From assembly GCA_027625915.1 (NCBI GenBank), contig JANTQA010000051.1, positions 930,501 through 994,500 on the forward strand: a DNA stretch of 64,000 nucleotides, written 5' to 3'. Shown here piece after piece: positions 37,495 through 49,801 of this stretch; position 1 is the first letter of the stretch, and each line of letters starts with the position of its first letter. Source of the DNA: Anaeramoeba flamelloides (Eukaryota; Metamonada; Anaeramoebidae). Made by a program: the position numbers and the translations under genes. The notes under the pieces were generated by a model. It was given only the letters and a program-made list of their open reading frames with translations, was not told the origin of the DNA and did no database searches.

Positions 37495-38020
37495 AACTAG
37501 ATTCCAAAAATTTGGACACAGTTTAAACCGTGGAAAGAACATCGTTACTGCATTTTAAATTTGTTTTGAAAAGAATTTTGATTTTACAAAAATTTCATTT
37601 TATGTCTTTTTTGTTTTGTTTTCATTTCCTTTTTTGTAGTTACGTAATCTGTTTTGTTAGATCTCGAATTTTTTTTCAATGGTTGATAGAAGGTTAGTGT
37701 TGAGTTTGTTAAATTGGAAAATCACATACAATTGGTAGATGGTATCTTATTGTTTGATCAATCAATAATTGTTGGTGAAATTTCAACAAAATTACCAATA
37801 CATTTTTTGTTCCGCTCGTTTCATTATTTTGGACATACCTGTTTTTATTTTTAAGTTTTCTATTTTTTTCTTTTATTTGAGTTAAAATAATTACTTATTA
37901 AAACATTAATACTGGGTTATTTAAATGTGGTTTTATATTAGGTTTGGAAAAATACAATAAATTGGGGTTTTTTTAGCCTATTTTTGATTTTGGGTGTATC
38001 CAAATTTTTGGAACGGGGTT
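37495..38020 (-). mobile_element. M540 MITE, copy e (diverged)
   Basis: Ends TTCCAAAAATTTGGACACAG and the inverse of GGATACACCCAAAATC; internal GATCAATCAATAATTGTTGG and TTCCGCTCGTTTCATTATTT match the family. TA flanks. The ends resemble classic Tc1 ends. Confidence 0.65.
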
Positions 38021-38049
38021 TACTTAAAAGAATAATTGATAATTTTCTA

Positions 38050-38340
38050 TGAAATAAACAATAAAAATTTAAAAGACCTTTGATAGAGATCCATATGAAT
38101 GATTTTGGAGATCTCCAAAAATAGTCAATTCTTTCAACAAATTATTAATGATAATTAATCAATCCAAAGAAAACCCCAAGACAAGATAGTATTAAAAAAA
38201 CTTTTATTATACTAGATTCTTCATTTTTTCTTTATTTATTTATTCTTTTTTTAATTGATCTTATCTTTATTATTCAGTAATGTTCCCAATTAGAAACCTT
38301 ATTTCACCTTTTTTTACTGTTTCATTTTTTTTTAATTTCC
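38050..38340 (-). repeat. R11 repeat, partial inverted copy
   Basis: Inverse of the left part: GGAGATCTCCAAAAATAGTC, AATGATAATTAATCAATC, AAGATAGTATTAAAAAAACT and AATTGATCTTATC. Confidence 0.5.
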
Positions 38341-39331
38341 AAATGGATAATTACTTGCTCAAATCTAAAGATAGTAACCAAATATTTGTAGTACCGAATA
38401 TAACAATTAAGATTCAGAACACCCAAAAGTAACTATTTTTTCATTTTAAGTTTTGAAATATGTATTTTATTAGCATAAAAACCGAAATATTGATGACTAA
38501 TGTTTCATTTTTATAAGGTTTTTTATAATTCCAATACTTTGTGATGAAAAACAAATCGAACCAATTTCTCATTTAGCTTTCCAAAAAAAGATTTTTAGAT
38601 CAAATTAGAATTTTAAATTTGTTAATTCCCGAAAATCAGCTTAAATTATGAATTTTCCTTTATAATTGTATATTTGTGTATTTTATTTAAATGATTGGAA
38701 TTTGATTTTTTTATTGGGAAAGCAGAATGAAAAATTAGATCCTTTTATTCTATCTTTAGAAGCATATTTAAAATGTTTGAAAAAAATTTGAAAAGATAAT
38801 TTCTTGGTGAATAATTTCATTTTTTAAAGCAATTAAATGTTTTAGTAAGGAATACCAACTTTAAAAAAAAATAAATAACAATATTTTTCAACTTTCAGGT
38901 CTTTATATCGATTTCTCAGCATTTTCATTTCTCTTAAAATGATGATTTTTTTCAAAAATTCTGACATTATTTACTAAAACAAGGATCGAATATTTAATGA
39001 TCTGATCAACTTTGTGTACTATTTTAACAATTAATATTTTAAATACCTCCAAACCATACGAATACTAATTTTCTTTCCCTTAAATAGAAATCAACCTTTA
39101 ATTTTAGACTTCTACATGTTAAATACTAGTCCCATAAAAATAGGAATATAAACTTAATCAGGATAATTAGTGTAAAGAAACATACACATATACAAAAACA
39201 AATATCTCCTTCTAGAAAAGGAAAGAACTAGTCAAATAAAATTCCAGAACAAAAAAGTCATCAACCTTAAGTTTAAAAAACCAAATTTTTCATTTTTTGT
39301 CCTTTAAGTTCGTGAATAATACTCCCTTTTA
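38341..39331. other. Upstream flank of RPA12
   Basis: No feature recognised. Confidence 0.5.
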
Positions 39332-39781
39332 ATGGAAATTTTTGATTTCGATGTCGAAACAAACGAATCAGCATTTTTTTGCCCAAGTTGTTCAAATTTG
39401 CTTGACTTTAGGTACATGACCAAAAAAATCACATGCTCTGTCTGCAAATATGAATCCGATCCAGATCTTTTTGAAGGAAAATTATTAATCACACAAAAAA
39501 ATTACGTAAGTGATCTCGAAGATGAAAATTCAAGCTCATCATCAAACGACGATGAGAACAAAATCGACGAAGAAAAAACACAAAAGAAAGAGAAAGATGA
39601 AAGCTCTGAAGAAGAACAATTGTTTGTTGATGAAAGGGCATCAATTACAGTCTATTGCCCGCAATGCGAAAAAGAAAGAAAAACTCTTTTTTCTACAGCG
39701 CAACTGAGAAGTGTTGATGAAGGACAAACAATTTTTTATCAATGCTTAACTTGTAATCATAAATGGTCTCAACACAATTAG
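39332..39781 (+). CDS. RPA12: RNA polymerase I subunit Rpa12 (A12.2 / POLR1H)
   Basis: 149 residues, single exon. N-terminal zinc ribbon: FCPSC (C17, C20) and TCSVC (C35, C38), followed by LFEGKLLIT, close to the DFEGKVV stretch after the first ribbon in Pol I subunits. C-terminal TFIIS-like ribbon: YCPQC (C109, C112), QLRSVDEGQTIFYQC with the acidic pair D129-E130, then C138-x2-C141. The family usually has RSADEGQT; here Ala is Val. The two ribbons are joined by a long acidic Ser/Asp/Glu/Lys linker (about 60-100). Role known for the family: a small subunit of Pol I in the nucleolus whose C-ribbon hairpin reaches the active centre and supports RNA cleavage and proofreading. Rpc11 (Pol III) and Rpb9 are the alternatives; the FEGK motif and sequence after it favour Pol I. 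Confidence 0.9.
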   Translation: MEIFDFDVETNESAFFCPSCSNLLDFRYMTKKITCSVCKYESDPDLFEGKLLITQKNYVSDLEDENSSSSSNDDENKIDEEKTQKKEKDESSEEEQLFVDERASITVYCPQCEKERKTLFSTAQLRSVDEGQTIFYQCLTCNHKWSQHN

Positions 39782-41067
39782 ATCGTTTTGAAGATTTTTA
39801 ACTTGATTTGTTCTAAAATCACGGAGAGTTTTAGAAATTTCAAAAAAAAAAAAAAAAATATTCAATCAAATACAAATAATTTTTGTTTTTTGGTTTCTTT
39901 TTGGATTTCATGGATTTACATTTCGGTAAAATTGTTTTTCACCATCCTTATTTCAAGTAAACCATTCACTAAGCTCAAGTTTTCAGTCGAGGGCAAATTA
40001 TTATCTAATTTCTACTAATACCTAAATTTGTTAATGGATTTGTTCGCAAATGAAAAGAAAAAATAAAATTTTCAAATTTGAAAAATCATACATATAACAC
40101 AAACCTTTTTTTGTAGCAAAATATTATATGAAGAGTCTCAAATTGGATCCACTTTACCAAATAAAGAAGATATGATTATCTTAATCCAGAAATCATTTTA
40201 CAGCCATTCCAACCCTACCTTAAAAAAATTATAAGACATAGAGAAATAATTGTCAATTATGAAATTGTCTTTTATGAAATCAAAAATTCAATTCCTGTAA
40301 TGTCATAAGATAAAAATTTCAATTTCTGTTTCAAGCATACAAGTATTTTTTTTTTTGTATGAAAACATTGACCCAAAATTGGATTCAAAAGAAAAGAAAT
40401 CGTAGAAATCACAGAAACTTTAAAGAATGTTTTGATCATTGTTTTTAAAATAGTTTAAAACTGAGATTTTTGCAACTTGGGAAATTGAAGTTCTCTATTA
40501 GTGTAAATTTTTTATGAATTTCTGTGTCAATTTCCAAAACCTAAAAATTGGAGAATATAATTTTTTTTTTCTTCTATTATAAATTTTATAACTTATCATA
40601 ACCCGTTTTAACCATTTTACGATTTGTCATACATGATAAAGTTTTTGAATAGAAAGTCGATTTTTATGCCTTATATATTTTCACGGTAGAATTGGAAGGG
40701 CTGTTAATCTCTTTAGAAAAAAAAAAAAACACATTCTTCAATATAATTTTTATTAAAAATCGATAATATAAGTTAACTTCCAAAAATTCTTTATTTCTTT
40801 TATTAATACATATATTATTTAGAATCAGTTTTACAACTTTTTTTTTACGATTTGACAATAATATTTTTAGAATGTATTTTAACAATAAAACACTGATACA
40901 GTTGATCTTGTATAATAACATACTTTTTATTTAGTCAAGAGATAAGATAATTCAACCCCTATCTTGATATGAATTTTTTATCTTTTAATATTCAAAACAA
41001 AGTGTTGAAAAAAAAATTTCATTTTGATTTCTTATTATTATCCATTAGAACTATTTAACGTAAAAGT
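39782..41067. other. Downstream flank of RPA12
   Basis: Frames at 39788-40018 and 40664-40921 are low-complexity; nothing else. Confidence 0.5.
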
Positions 41068-42083
41068 AACTAAATTCCAATTCAAAAGTTTTAACACAAT
41101 AAAATTCAATTTTATTGAATAAAAACAATCTTATTTAATCAATTCTAGAAGAAACACCCAATTAAAACCATTTACAAATTGAAATTTTAACACTTGTTTA
41201 TAAATCACAATACTCATAAAACAATAAATAATTAATTATCAATGCTAAATAATCAATTGTTTTTTTTTATAGATTTTGGAGAGAGTAAAACTAAAAAACA
41301 CATTGGTGTATTTGTTTAAATTTAATTAGGAATATTGATAGATCAAAAGATTGGATACCATCAAGTAATTTTATTTGAGTTCTTCTATTATGAACAACTC
41401 AACTTTAACATAATATCAATCACTGAAAAAAAAAATTTTGAATCGAAAGTAATAAGTTTGGGAATTCAAAAAATTAAATGAATACAAAAAACTCAATTAT
41501 GAAAAAATGATTTTCTTTTTTTATAAAAATCAAAATTATTTTTTTTTTCCATTAAAGAGTGGGTACTAAAAGTCCACCTGTTTGCCCGAATCCCTAATTT
41601 GAATTAGAGATATTGTTGAACCAAGTGAGAGCTGGTCATTTCTCCCAAAAATCGGATCCGCTCCATAAATTGAGAGGGATTTTGTTCCAATTCCGTTCAG
41701 TTTTATAATAGTCAAAAAGATTCAATTCGGTCAAACGATTTCCTCAAAGAATTAGTGGTTCTAAGAAGCATAAGCCCGATTTTTAATTAAAATTACACCG
41801 TGGTGGCTATTTGAGAAAATGGTAAACAATAAGAAATAATGGTTAAGGGAATAGAACCCCAGCCTTCAGATTGTACACTAGGCTGTGTTGCCACTTGCCC
41901 ATACCGGTTCTCTTTTTTTTTTTTTTTTTTTTTTCCATTAAAGAGTGGGTACTAAAAGTCCACCTGTTTGCCCGAATCCCTAATTTGAATTAAAATCAAA
42001 ATTATTTCCAATTTGAATGAAATTGTATTATTGTGATTCTTTGAACCATTTTAACTGAGTGGAGAAATTTTGAATTTTCTTTT
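41068..42083 (+). mobile_element. M540 MITE, copy d, split by a SINE
   Basis: Left part 41068-41541 and right part 41992-42083 together equal one M540 copy; the SINE lies between. Left end is eroded, so its start is approximate. Confidence 0.75.
41542..41991 (-). mobile_element. tRNA-derived SINE with a 5'-truncated partner, head-to-tail
   Basis: On the minus strand the full unit runs 41912 to 41549. A box TGGGCAAGTGG (41901-41891) and B box GGTTCTATTCC (41858-41848) are 32 nt apart as in a tRNA. The body is of normal GC and ends ...GTACCCACTCTTTAATGG plus A tail. Upstream, 41992-41935 repeats only the last 58 bp of the same element followed by about 22 A. The whole is flanked by 16-bp direct repeats AAAATCAAAATTATTT (41526-41541, 41992-42007). 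Not seen elsewhere in the window. Confidence 0.85.
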
Positions 42084-42251
42084 ATTATAATAATATGATA
42101 CAAAATTTATTTGAAAATAACCCTGTTAATTTTTTTTTTATTTTTCTAAAGAAAAATCAAAAAATGTTCAATATGATGCAATAATTTTTTTAAAGTTAAA
42201 AAAAAAATATAATAATAAAATTTGAAAAATCTTTTAAATAATAAAACAATT

Positions 42252-43486
42252 AGAAGATAACATATAATATCATGATACTAAGAATTATTTGCGATAATAT
42301 AAAAAAAAAAATACGATTAGTCCTACTTTATCATAACAGTCATAAAATCGCCATATTCAACTTTATCGCGATAAAATTAATTTCGATAAAATGAAAAATT
42401 ATTTTTTTTGAAATCCACTTAAAGAAAATATCCCATTGACTTTCAAAAAACCTTGAGACTACTACAACGTTTTTCCATTTAAAAATATTTGAAAGTATTT
42501 GCAAGGGTTGTGAATTGTCTTCAAGTGTTTGAAAAATTTGAAAGACATAAAGTTTTATAAACAGAAAGAAACTATTTGTAATGGAAATTATATTTTTTTT
42601 TTAACCAAATATAAAATCTCAAACGAATATTATAATCAAACTAAAAATAATCCCTTTCAACAATACACTTGAACATCAAACCGATGTATTTTTTTAAAAT
42701 ATATATATTACCTTCACAAAGTTAAATAACCAAAAAGAATAAAGAGTAATTTGACTTCTTATTGGATATCGATCTAAAAAAAAAACTTTTATTCTAATTG
42801 TGTTTTCTGTCTCAGATAAAGATACTGAAAAGAAGTATAAGAAAAAGAATAACAATTGTACAAAAAATTGTAATAATTGGTGATAATCTGACTAGATTGT
42901 TGTGTAAGCTTTTGAATGGTTATCCAACCCTTTCAGCTTTTATAGAATATTGAAATTTTTTTCACCAAAAGAACATATTCTTTGAAGAACCGATAAAACG
43001 TTGGTTGTTTTAGAAGCTCTTTTATTCAACACAATTTATAACAACATGGTTGACTGAGAAAACTATTTATTTCTCTTTGTTTCTTATTGTTGTTGATCTA
43101 AAGGGATCCGATAAGCTTGTCAACCAAATCAAAAGAAAATACATGAAAACTCTTTGATCTGATCCTTGATCCAATCAAGTAGCTTTTTTGTTATTTTTTT
43201 AAAAAATAACTTTTTTGACACAGGATCTTTGTTTGATCTAACAAAATTATTCTTTTGTAAAAATATTACTGAATTAGCCCAAAAATCCATCAACTATTAT
43301 ATTGCGATTTACTTTTTAATCGCGATATTCAATATTATCACGATAATATTGAATATCTCGATTTTCGAAAATATCGCGATTTTTTAAAGAGAATCGTGAT
43401 TTTTTGATATTATCGCGATTTGATCGAAATTATCACGATTTTTGTAACTTTATCGTGACTTATGCATAGATACCATCAAAACCTCT
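42252..43486 (+). repeat. 1.2-kb dispersed element with TATCGTGATTT arrays, copy 2
   Basis: Same order and orientation as 12392-13730; includes ATTTCGATAAAATGAAAAAT and a right end rich in ATCGCGATTT/ATCACGATTT units. Begins about 170 bp after a SINE-containing MITE. Confidence 0.75.
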
Positions 43487-43648
43487 AATATTTTATTATT
43501 AAATTTTTTAAAATAAGTTTGTTATTTTTATTAATTATTTAGATATTATTAGAAATAAAAATATTAATATATAAATATATACCTAAAAACAAAAATAAAC
43601 AAAATATTTATATAGATATATATATATTATGGAAAGTTTGATCTGAAA

Positions 43649-45253
43649 CTAATTGTTTGTACTATTTTGGGGAATTGTATTTAAAATATTTTGAACTAAA
43701 TTAAATTCAACTGATTTGTTTTTAGTTTGTTGGTTTTCTTGTTCTAATTCTTGATAATAATCTTCTAAAGTTGATCTAATAATTGGAAGATATTTGTTAA
43801 TTCTCTTTTTAAGGCTTTTGATTTTAATCCAAATTTGGGCAAACAGTAAAGCGATTTTATAAAAAATGGATTCAATTAGCACCATTTTTTCGTTCCACTC
43901 TGTAGAGTTGTCTTCTTGTTGCTCAAGTGAGACTATTTGTAATCGGTATGTTTCAAAATATAAAAATAAGACATCGATTTTTTGGTATTTCCTTTCGACA
44001 AATTTTGCAAGAGTACGAGCTTGGGTGATCTTGGAACCAAAGAACAGCAATGACAAGATACAAGAAAATAAGGAACGATCTAATCTGCATTGCCGTTGAC
44101 TAAATTTGTTTTCATCTTCTTGCATTTTCTTTTTTTTCATAAATTGGTGAAACAATGGGCCCAGGCCAAGTGACACATTGACAAAATGATCACACGAACT
44201 ATGAGAATTTGATAAAGCCATCTCGATAACAGACAAGGCCTTGGAACGGTAATGGCCTGCCTTCATAATTGAAATTAAGGAATCGAGTGAGCCCGAAGAA
44301 AGTAAGAGATCCTTATTGTGCTCGTTTAAGAGCAAAGAAGACAGAATGTCAAAAAGGTTATTCATAAATTCCTTTTGATCTGGCGAGTGCTTGGTTTTTT
44401 TCCCCATTGTTAATAAATTCAAGCATGGCTTTAACACCATTTGAAAGAGCTTGGGAGACTCGCGTGCAATTGGCGTTTGAACAATTATTGCCAACAACTC
44501 GGCACAATAGCCAATATTTGCATCTACATCACTTTCAGTGACATTAATTTGGTATTGTGAAAATCCTGAAATCAAATAATTAAGAAATTTTTCATTTGAA
44601 ATCAAACTTTTCGAGACAATTTCTGGTCGAAACTCATAAATGGTTTCAATTAAATTAAAACCTGTATATAACATCTCACTATTTTCTTCATCAACTTGGA
44701 TTTTTGAAAGTGACTTTTCCTTTTCCTTTTCTTTTTCTTCTTCTTTTTCTTTTTCTTTTTCCTGTTCGTTTTCTTTTGTTGCTTTTTCATTGTCTTCGCC
44801 AATGGGAAACTTTTGGATGTAAGTACAAATCCTCTCAATTAAAGATCCCTTTAATAGCGCGTCTAATAATTTTTTAGTATGCTCTTCAGAGGATAAATTC
44901 TCAGGATCTTCTTCAAGTGCCTCAGAGATTATCGATACAATTGAACTTGAAATTAAGAGCGACTCATGCGAGATCCCCTCTAAAATCCCACTAAAGCCAG
45001 TTTTGTGATTAATTAAATAAGTGTAGAGACTTGGCTCGAGGGTTATTCCTCGTAAGTTTTGTAAACACATTAACAAATCGATTTCAGATTTTTCAAATTT
45101 ACGAGGGTTATCTGGATGATCCTGTCTTTGGATTTGATTTTCTAAATATAATTTTGAAAAGGTCTCCAGTGTCTTTCTTAATAATGGTAAGGTCATTCGA
45201 TCCTCGTCAAATATTTTGTTGTTTTCCTCTACATTTTTTCTTTTGCGAGACAT
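43649..45253 (-). CDS. CTNNBL1: Beta-catenin-like protein 1 (CTNNBL1), spliceosome-associated armadillo protein
   Basis: 534 residues, single exon, starting MSRKRKN (short basic signal). Recognised by collinear similarity: KLYLENQIQRQDHPDNPRKF then EIDL near the N terminus (human has KNQELRIKFPDNPEKFMESELDL), HTKKLLDALLKGSLIE, IETIYEFRPEIVSKS, YCAELLAIIVQ, EFMNNLFDILSSLLL, SRKALS-like helix before the DHFVNVSLGLGPLFHQFMK block (human HKFVDILGLRTIFPLFMK). These are the armadillo repeats that form the elongated superhelix. The family works in the Prp19/CDC5L-associated spliceosome in the nucleus. An insert of Lys/Glu repeats (about 160-180) sits in a loop between helices. Length is near the human 563; the C-terminal part is shorter and more divergent. 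Stop is TAG. The gene is AT-rich but clearly constrained. Confidence 0.9.
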   Translation of the reverse strand: MSRKRKNVEENNKIFDEDRMTLPLLRKTLETFSKLYLENQIQRQDHPDNPRKFEKSEIDLLMCLQNLRGITLEPSLYTYLINHKTGFSGILEGISHESLLISSSIVSIISEALEEDPENLSSEEHTKKLLDALLKGSLIERICTYIQKFPIGEDNEKATKENEQEKEKEKEEEKEKEKEKSLSKIQVDEENSEMLYTGFNLIETIYEFRPEIVSKSLISNEKFLNYLISGFSQYQINVTESDVDANIGYCAELLAIIVQTPIARESPKLFQMVLKPCLNLLTMGKKTKHSPDQKEFMNNLFDILSSLLLNEHNKDLLLSSGSLDSLISIMKAGHYRSKALSVIEMALSNSHSSCDHFVNVSLGLGPLFHQFMKKKKMQEDENKFSQRQCRLDRSLFSCILSLLFFGSKITQARTLAKFVERKYQKIDVLFLYFETYRLQIVSLEQQEDNSTEWNEKMVLIESIFYKIALLFAQIWIKIKSLKKRINKYLPIIRSTLEDYYQELEQENQQTKNKSVEFNLVQNILNTIPQNSTNN

Positions 45254-46672
45254 TTTTTTTTGTTTTTAAAAAAGATTTAAAAAATGATCAAGTTCAACTC
45301 GATAATGAATACCAGTTGGATTTTTTCAATTAATTTTTAAAACTGGCCTTCAAAATTGCTATCAGTAAATTTATAGATGTGATTCAATCAAATAACCCTG
45401 ATTTGGTTTTTTGATGAATTTTTTGAATATAATTTTCCATTTAAGGAACATTTGAATTTATTGTTAGCTCAAGTTTAGTTTTCAAGATGTTATTCACAAA
45501 AATATGTATATTATTGGTTCTGTTTTTTGATAGAAAGTTAAAATATAACAAATTCCAAGATTTTTTGAAAATCATTAAAAAAACAACCTTTGTGATCTTA
45601 CTAATTTTTTACAATTGGGTTACTATTCCAAAAAATGGTTAACTTTTTCATTTTTATTGTATTTAAAGTTGAATTTTCAACTGATCATGAACAATCGATA
45701 AAGTTGAAGATTTTTTTGAAATGATTTCTAAGGGGAAAATTCTGCCAAAATAAAAAAACAACATAATTTGTTTTGTGTATAATCCTCAAGAATACTAGTA
45801 TTAAATTTTATTACAAAACCTGTTTTATTTAATTAGAACTTTTTTTCATTTTATTTTATAATTTTTTATTTTTTCTTATCTAAAAGAAATAGAGGGTAAT
45901 TCAATCTCAAAACTATTCATTAAAAATAAGTTAAAATATAATAAATTACAGTTTAAAAAGTTGAAAATTGGTTATTGATTTTGGGTTCATCTGTTTCATT
46001 AAAAGTAAAAAACATTGAGTCCAAATTTATTAAAAATAATCTAAAAAAATAAAGAGAAACAAAAAGTAATTCGAATATCTAAAATAAATATTAAAACTTT
46101 TCCAGAAAGGTACAAATTAATATTTTTTCTCTTTGAAAAAATCAATTATTATTTATATATTCATTTATTGTGAGAAATGAGTAATCAAAGAAAATTTAGT
46201 AAATGAAAAAGAGAAGAGGAAAAATAATTAAAATATTAAAGTAAAAAAATATTATATCATTTACATGACTAAATTAAAAAATATCCACATCCTGGAAGGG
46301 TGAGTTAAAACCCTATAGAAAGATTATTAGTAATAAATAAGATTCCACAAACTGTGATTAATGTATAGTATTCAACTACTCCGAAAATTGGTGCACTATG
46401 ACCCGAAATTCTATATTTTTTTACTATTTAAAGTAATTATTTATTTTCACTTTTTTATTATCATTTTTTCTTTATTACCTTAATTTTTCTAACAATAAGA
46501 GTTTTGATGGAAAAAAAATCAATGCTTATTGTAAAAGATCCGATATTTGAAGTGATTTGAATATGATATTTTGTATATTTTTTCCATAATTTTACACAAT
46601 GAATCTATCAATATTTTATTTTTCAAAAAGTTGACAAAATATTTATTTCAATATTTTAATTACACTCGGTTC
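45254..46672. other. Upstream flank of CTNNBL1
   Basis: No feature recognised. Confidence 0.5.
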
Positions 46673-46858
46673 CACTTTTAAGGCACAAACTTCCAACGAA
46701 ATTTAAGGCACAAAAAAAATCTCAAATTAAGGCACAAAATTCAGATTCTAGTAAAAATAAATTGTAAAAAAAAAATTATAAATTTTGTACCTTAATTTGA
46801 GATTTTTTTGTGCTTTAAATTTTGTTGAAAGTTTGTACCTTAAAAGTGAAACTGACTG
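46673..46858. mobile_element. M195 MITE, copy 4
   Basis: Well-preserved arms (CACTCGGTTCCACTTTTAAG .. CTTAAAAGTGAAACTGACTG); the left base after TA differs slightly. Confidence 0.8.
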
Positions 46859-47022
46859 TCATTTCCAAATGAGAAATGAGAAAAATCTATTTTGGAATTT
46901 TTAAAAAATTAAAGAAGAATTATAGATCAAAAACTCAACTTTTAAAAAAATTGGAACTTTTTTAAAATAAATTTTTATCCGAATTATGTCTTAATTTTAA
47001 ATTTTTTGGGCATTTCTAAGTG

Positions 47023-47028
<6 letters not shown>

Positions 47029-47111
<83 letters not shown>
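47029..47111. repeat. Compound microsatellite (TA)n(TATG)n(TG)n
   Basis: Uninterrupted TA run passing into TATG and then TG units. Confidence 0.95.
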
Positions 47112-47115
<4 letters not shown>

Positions 47116-47683
47116 TAATTTCTCAAGAAATGTGTTATAAAAAGAATTTGTTCTGAAAATATTTTAAAAGATAATAGTAATGGAAAAAAATGTAAAAAAT
47201 TCAGAGAAAATAACTTTTTTCGTCAAAAATCTCTTAATCTATGTCAATAGATTATATAAAGAAAACATCTAGAGAGTATCGAAATTTTAAGAGAATTTGG
47301 TTATTTAAGTAAAAAAATAATAAAATGTGAGCAATAAAATGTAAATTTACACAAAATTTAAAATATAAATTATAAATATTATTGGTTCACTCTGTAAAAT
47401 ATCTCCATTAGAGTATTTGATAGAAACAATTAATTATTAAAAAAATTATCTTGTTAAAAAGTAAATTATTAAGCATTAAGGTCCAATTTGTAATATCTTT
47501 TTTATAATAATAAAATTAAAAGAAACTAAATTTTCTAAAGAAAGGGCAGAAATCTTAATAAACTGAATACTTTTATGGTATTAATAATTAAAATAGAATT
47601 ATTTTTTTGAATAAATTTTGATAAAAAAAGAAATATAACAATATATACTTATACCCGCTTAAACTTTTTTATTTTAAATACTG

Positions 47684-48218
47684 GACTAAAATTCCAAAAT
47701 TTACACCTTTCTAAAAGATTTCAAAGAATCACAAAAATAAAATTTCCTGATAATTGGAAATACTTTTAATTTTTGTAATATATGAAAATAATTTTTTTAT
47801 CCTTTTGATAGTTTTTTTTTCATTTTATTTTTTGAATTAAATAAACCTGTTTTGTTGGATCAATAATACATCAAAATGATTGATCTAAGACTAAATTTGT
47901 TTTCTTTCAAAAGAGAAAACATTTAACAAAATTAGTTGATAATATCTAGTCGTTTGGTCAATCAATAATTCCTAATAGAAAATTATTACAAAATTTGAAT
48001 GAATCTTTTTGTTGTACACTCTTCAAAATATTTATCATAGTGATAATTTTTTACTATTGATATTTTTTTTTTATTTTTGTGAGCGTTTTAATTTATAAAC
48101 AATTGTCCGCATTTCAATTGGTAGCTAGTTTTAATTTAATATTTCTTGTTGAATTTATTAACCTTGATTTTTATTCACAAATTGAATTTTAGTGTGTTAA
48201 AAAAATTGAATTGGGATT
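47684..48218 (-). mobile_element. M540 MITE, copy f
   Basis: Matches copy a in order and orientation: GGTCAATCAATAATTCCTAA, TTTTTGTGAGCG, CACAAATTGAATTTTAGTGT and end GAATTGGGATT/TA. Confidence 0.65.
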
Positions 48219-48410
48219 TACAATATCCTTGCAAATATATTATCTTTATATTAGAGAAAAGTTGTGATTTTATTAAAAACGCATCAAAAATTTCAAGGGT
48301 CAAATTGTTATCTTTGACAAAAAAAACTAATAATTTATAGTAAAATAATATTGAAAAATCATTTATTTTAGATTAGTTTGAACTACAAAACACTAAAAGC
48401 TTTCCCTTTA

Positions 48411-48605
48411 CAGTCAGTTTCACTTTTAAGGTACAAACTTTCAACGAAATTTAAGGCACAAAAAAATCTCAAATTAAGGCACAAAATTCAAATTCTAGTA
48501 AAAATAAATTGTAAAAAAAAAAGTCCAAATTATGTTCCTTAATTTGAAATTTTTTTGTACCTTAAATTTCGTTGAAAGTTAGTACCTTAAAAGTGAAACT
48601 GACTG
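48411..48605. mobile_element. M195 MITE, copy 5 (best preserved)
   Basis: 195 bp, TA/CAGTCAGTTTCACTTTTAAG .. CTTAAAAGTGAAACTGACTG/TA. Clean TA duplication on both sides makes this the reference copy. Confidence 0.88.
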
Positions 48606-49801
48606 TAAAAATAATTTATTTTGATTTGTGTTATGTGTATCTAAATGGTTGTTGTGTGTAATAATTTCCTAATATAAAATACATATAAGTATGCAAATAA
48701 TTAATATTTTTTGAGTGTTTACAATCTAGTTTTGGAGAATTAAAATATTTTTTTTTCAGAAAAAAAGACAGTTATATGGATTTTCTTTTTTATGTTATTT
48801 GATTTTATAAAAGCTCACTAACCACAAATTTCCCTTTCAGAGAAATATTTGTTTATTGTAAAGTTATGTAATAATATTACCGAATTTGTAAATATTTGCT
48901 AATAATCGACATGTATGGGTGATTAAAAGGCTAAATTTACTGAGAATATATTTTTTTTCCTAGGACTTTTTACTGATTTTTTTAAAGTATAATGGTGTAA
49001 ATAACACATGTTGACAACCTTTAACTCATTACAAAAATTTAACTCGTATTTTTTTTTTTTCAAACTTGGGTATTTGAAGAATAGAACACACAGATATATT
49101 CTTGGTTCAGATTTAAATGGACTTTAGAGGTTAGGTCTTTGATTAATGAAATTGTTTCAATAAATATTAAAAGCTTTTATTTCAAAAATTTGGAAATATT
49201 TAATAATTTCTGAGATAAAATGATCTTTTTTTTAAATTTTCAAAAAATGAAATTTTTATCATTTTTTTTTTTCAATAAAAGAACATTTTAATCTTTCAGT
49301 ATCTTCATAATTCTTTTCTAAAATTTATTTAAAGGACCCAGTTTCTTGTTTATATGCTATTTTCACCCCAGTGATATATAACTTTTATTTCTAATGTCGG
49401 TCTAAATTTTTTGCATGAGTTAAATTCTTGTAATGGGTTAAAACAAAAAACATTGGTTAGTTACTCCATTGTTAAACAAAAAAAAAAAATCAAAAACCTC
49501 ATATTCCCCAAAAAATAAATTTGTGATAATTGTTCAATATGTACTCGAATCATTTATTTCGAGAAATATGGTTGGAAATTATTTTATAAGTTTCGAATAC
49601 TTTTTGTAACTCATCCCTTAAAAGTGTAATTTCACAAGTGTTGCAAAATGAAAAATGTATTTTTGAGACAAATAGTCAACCAAATACTCTTTAAAACAAC
49701 AAAAATCCGTTGAATCTCTGTGGTGTATTTTTAACCATCAAAAAATAACTAAAGTTAAATTTGATATTTATTTTTTCATTTTCATTTTTGCTGTTTAGAA
49801 A
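48606..49801. other. Upstream flank of the methyltransferase-Nudix gene
   Basis: No feature recognised; T-rich leader directly before the ATG. Confidence 0.5.

Noticed and set aside
41848-41912. Functional tRNA gene on the minus strand
   Set aside because: A and B boxes are present but no full cloverleaf forms and it continues into a SINE body with an A tail and target duplications.
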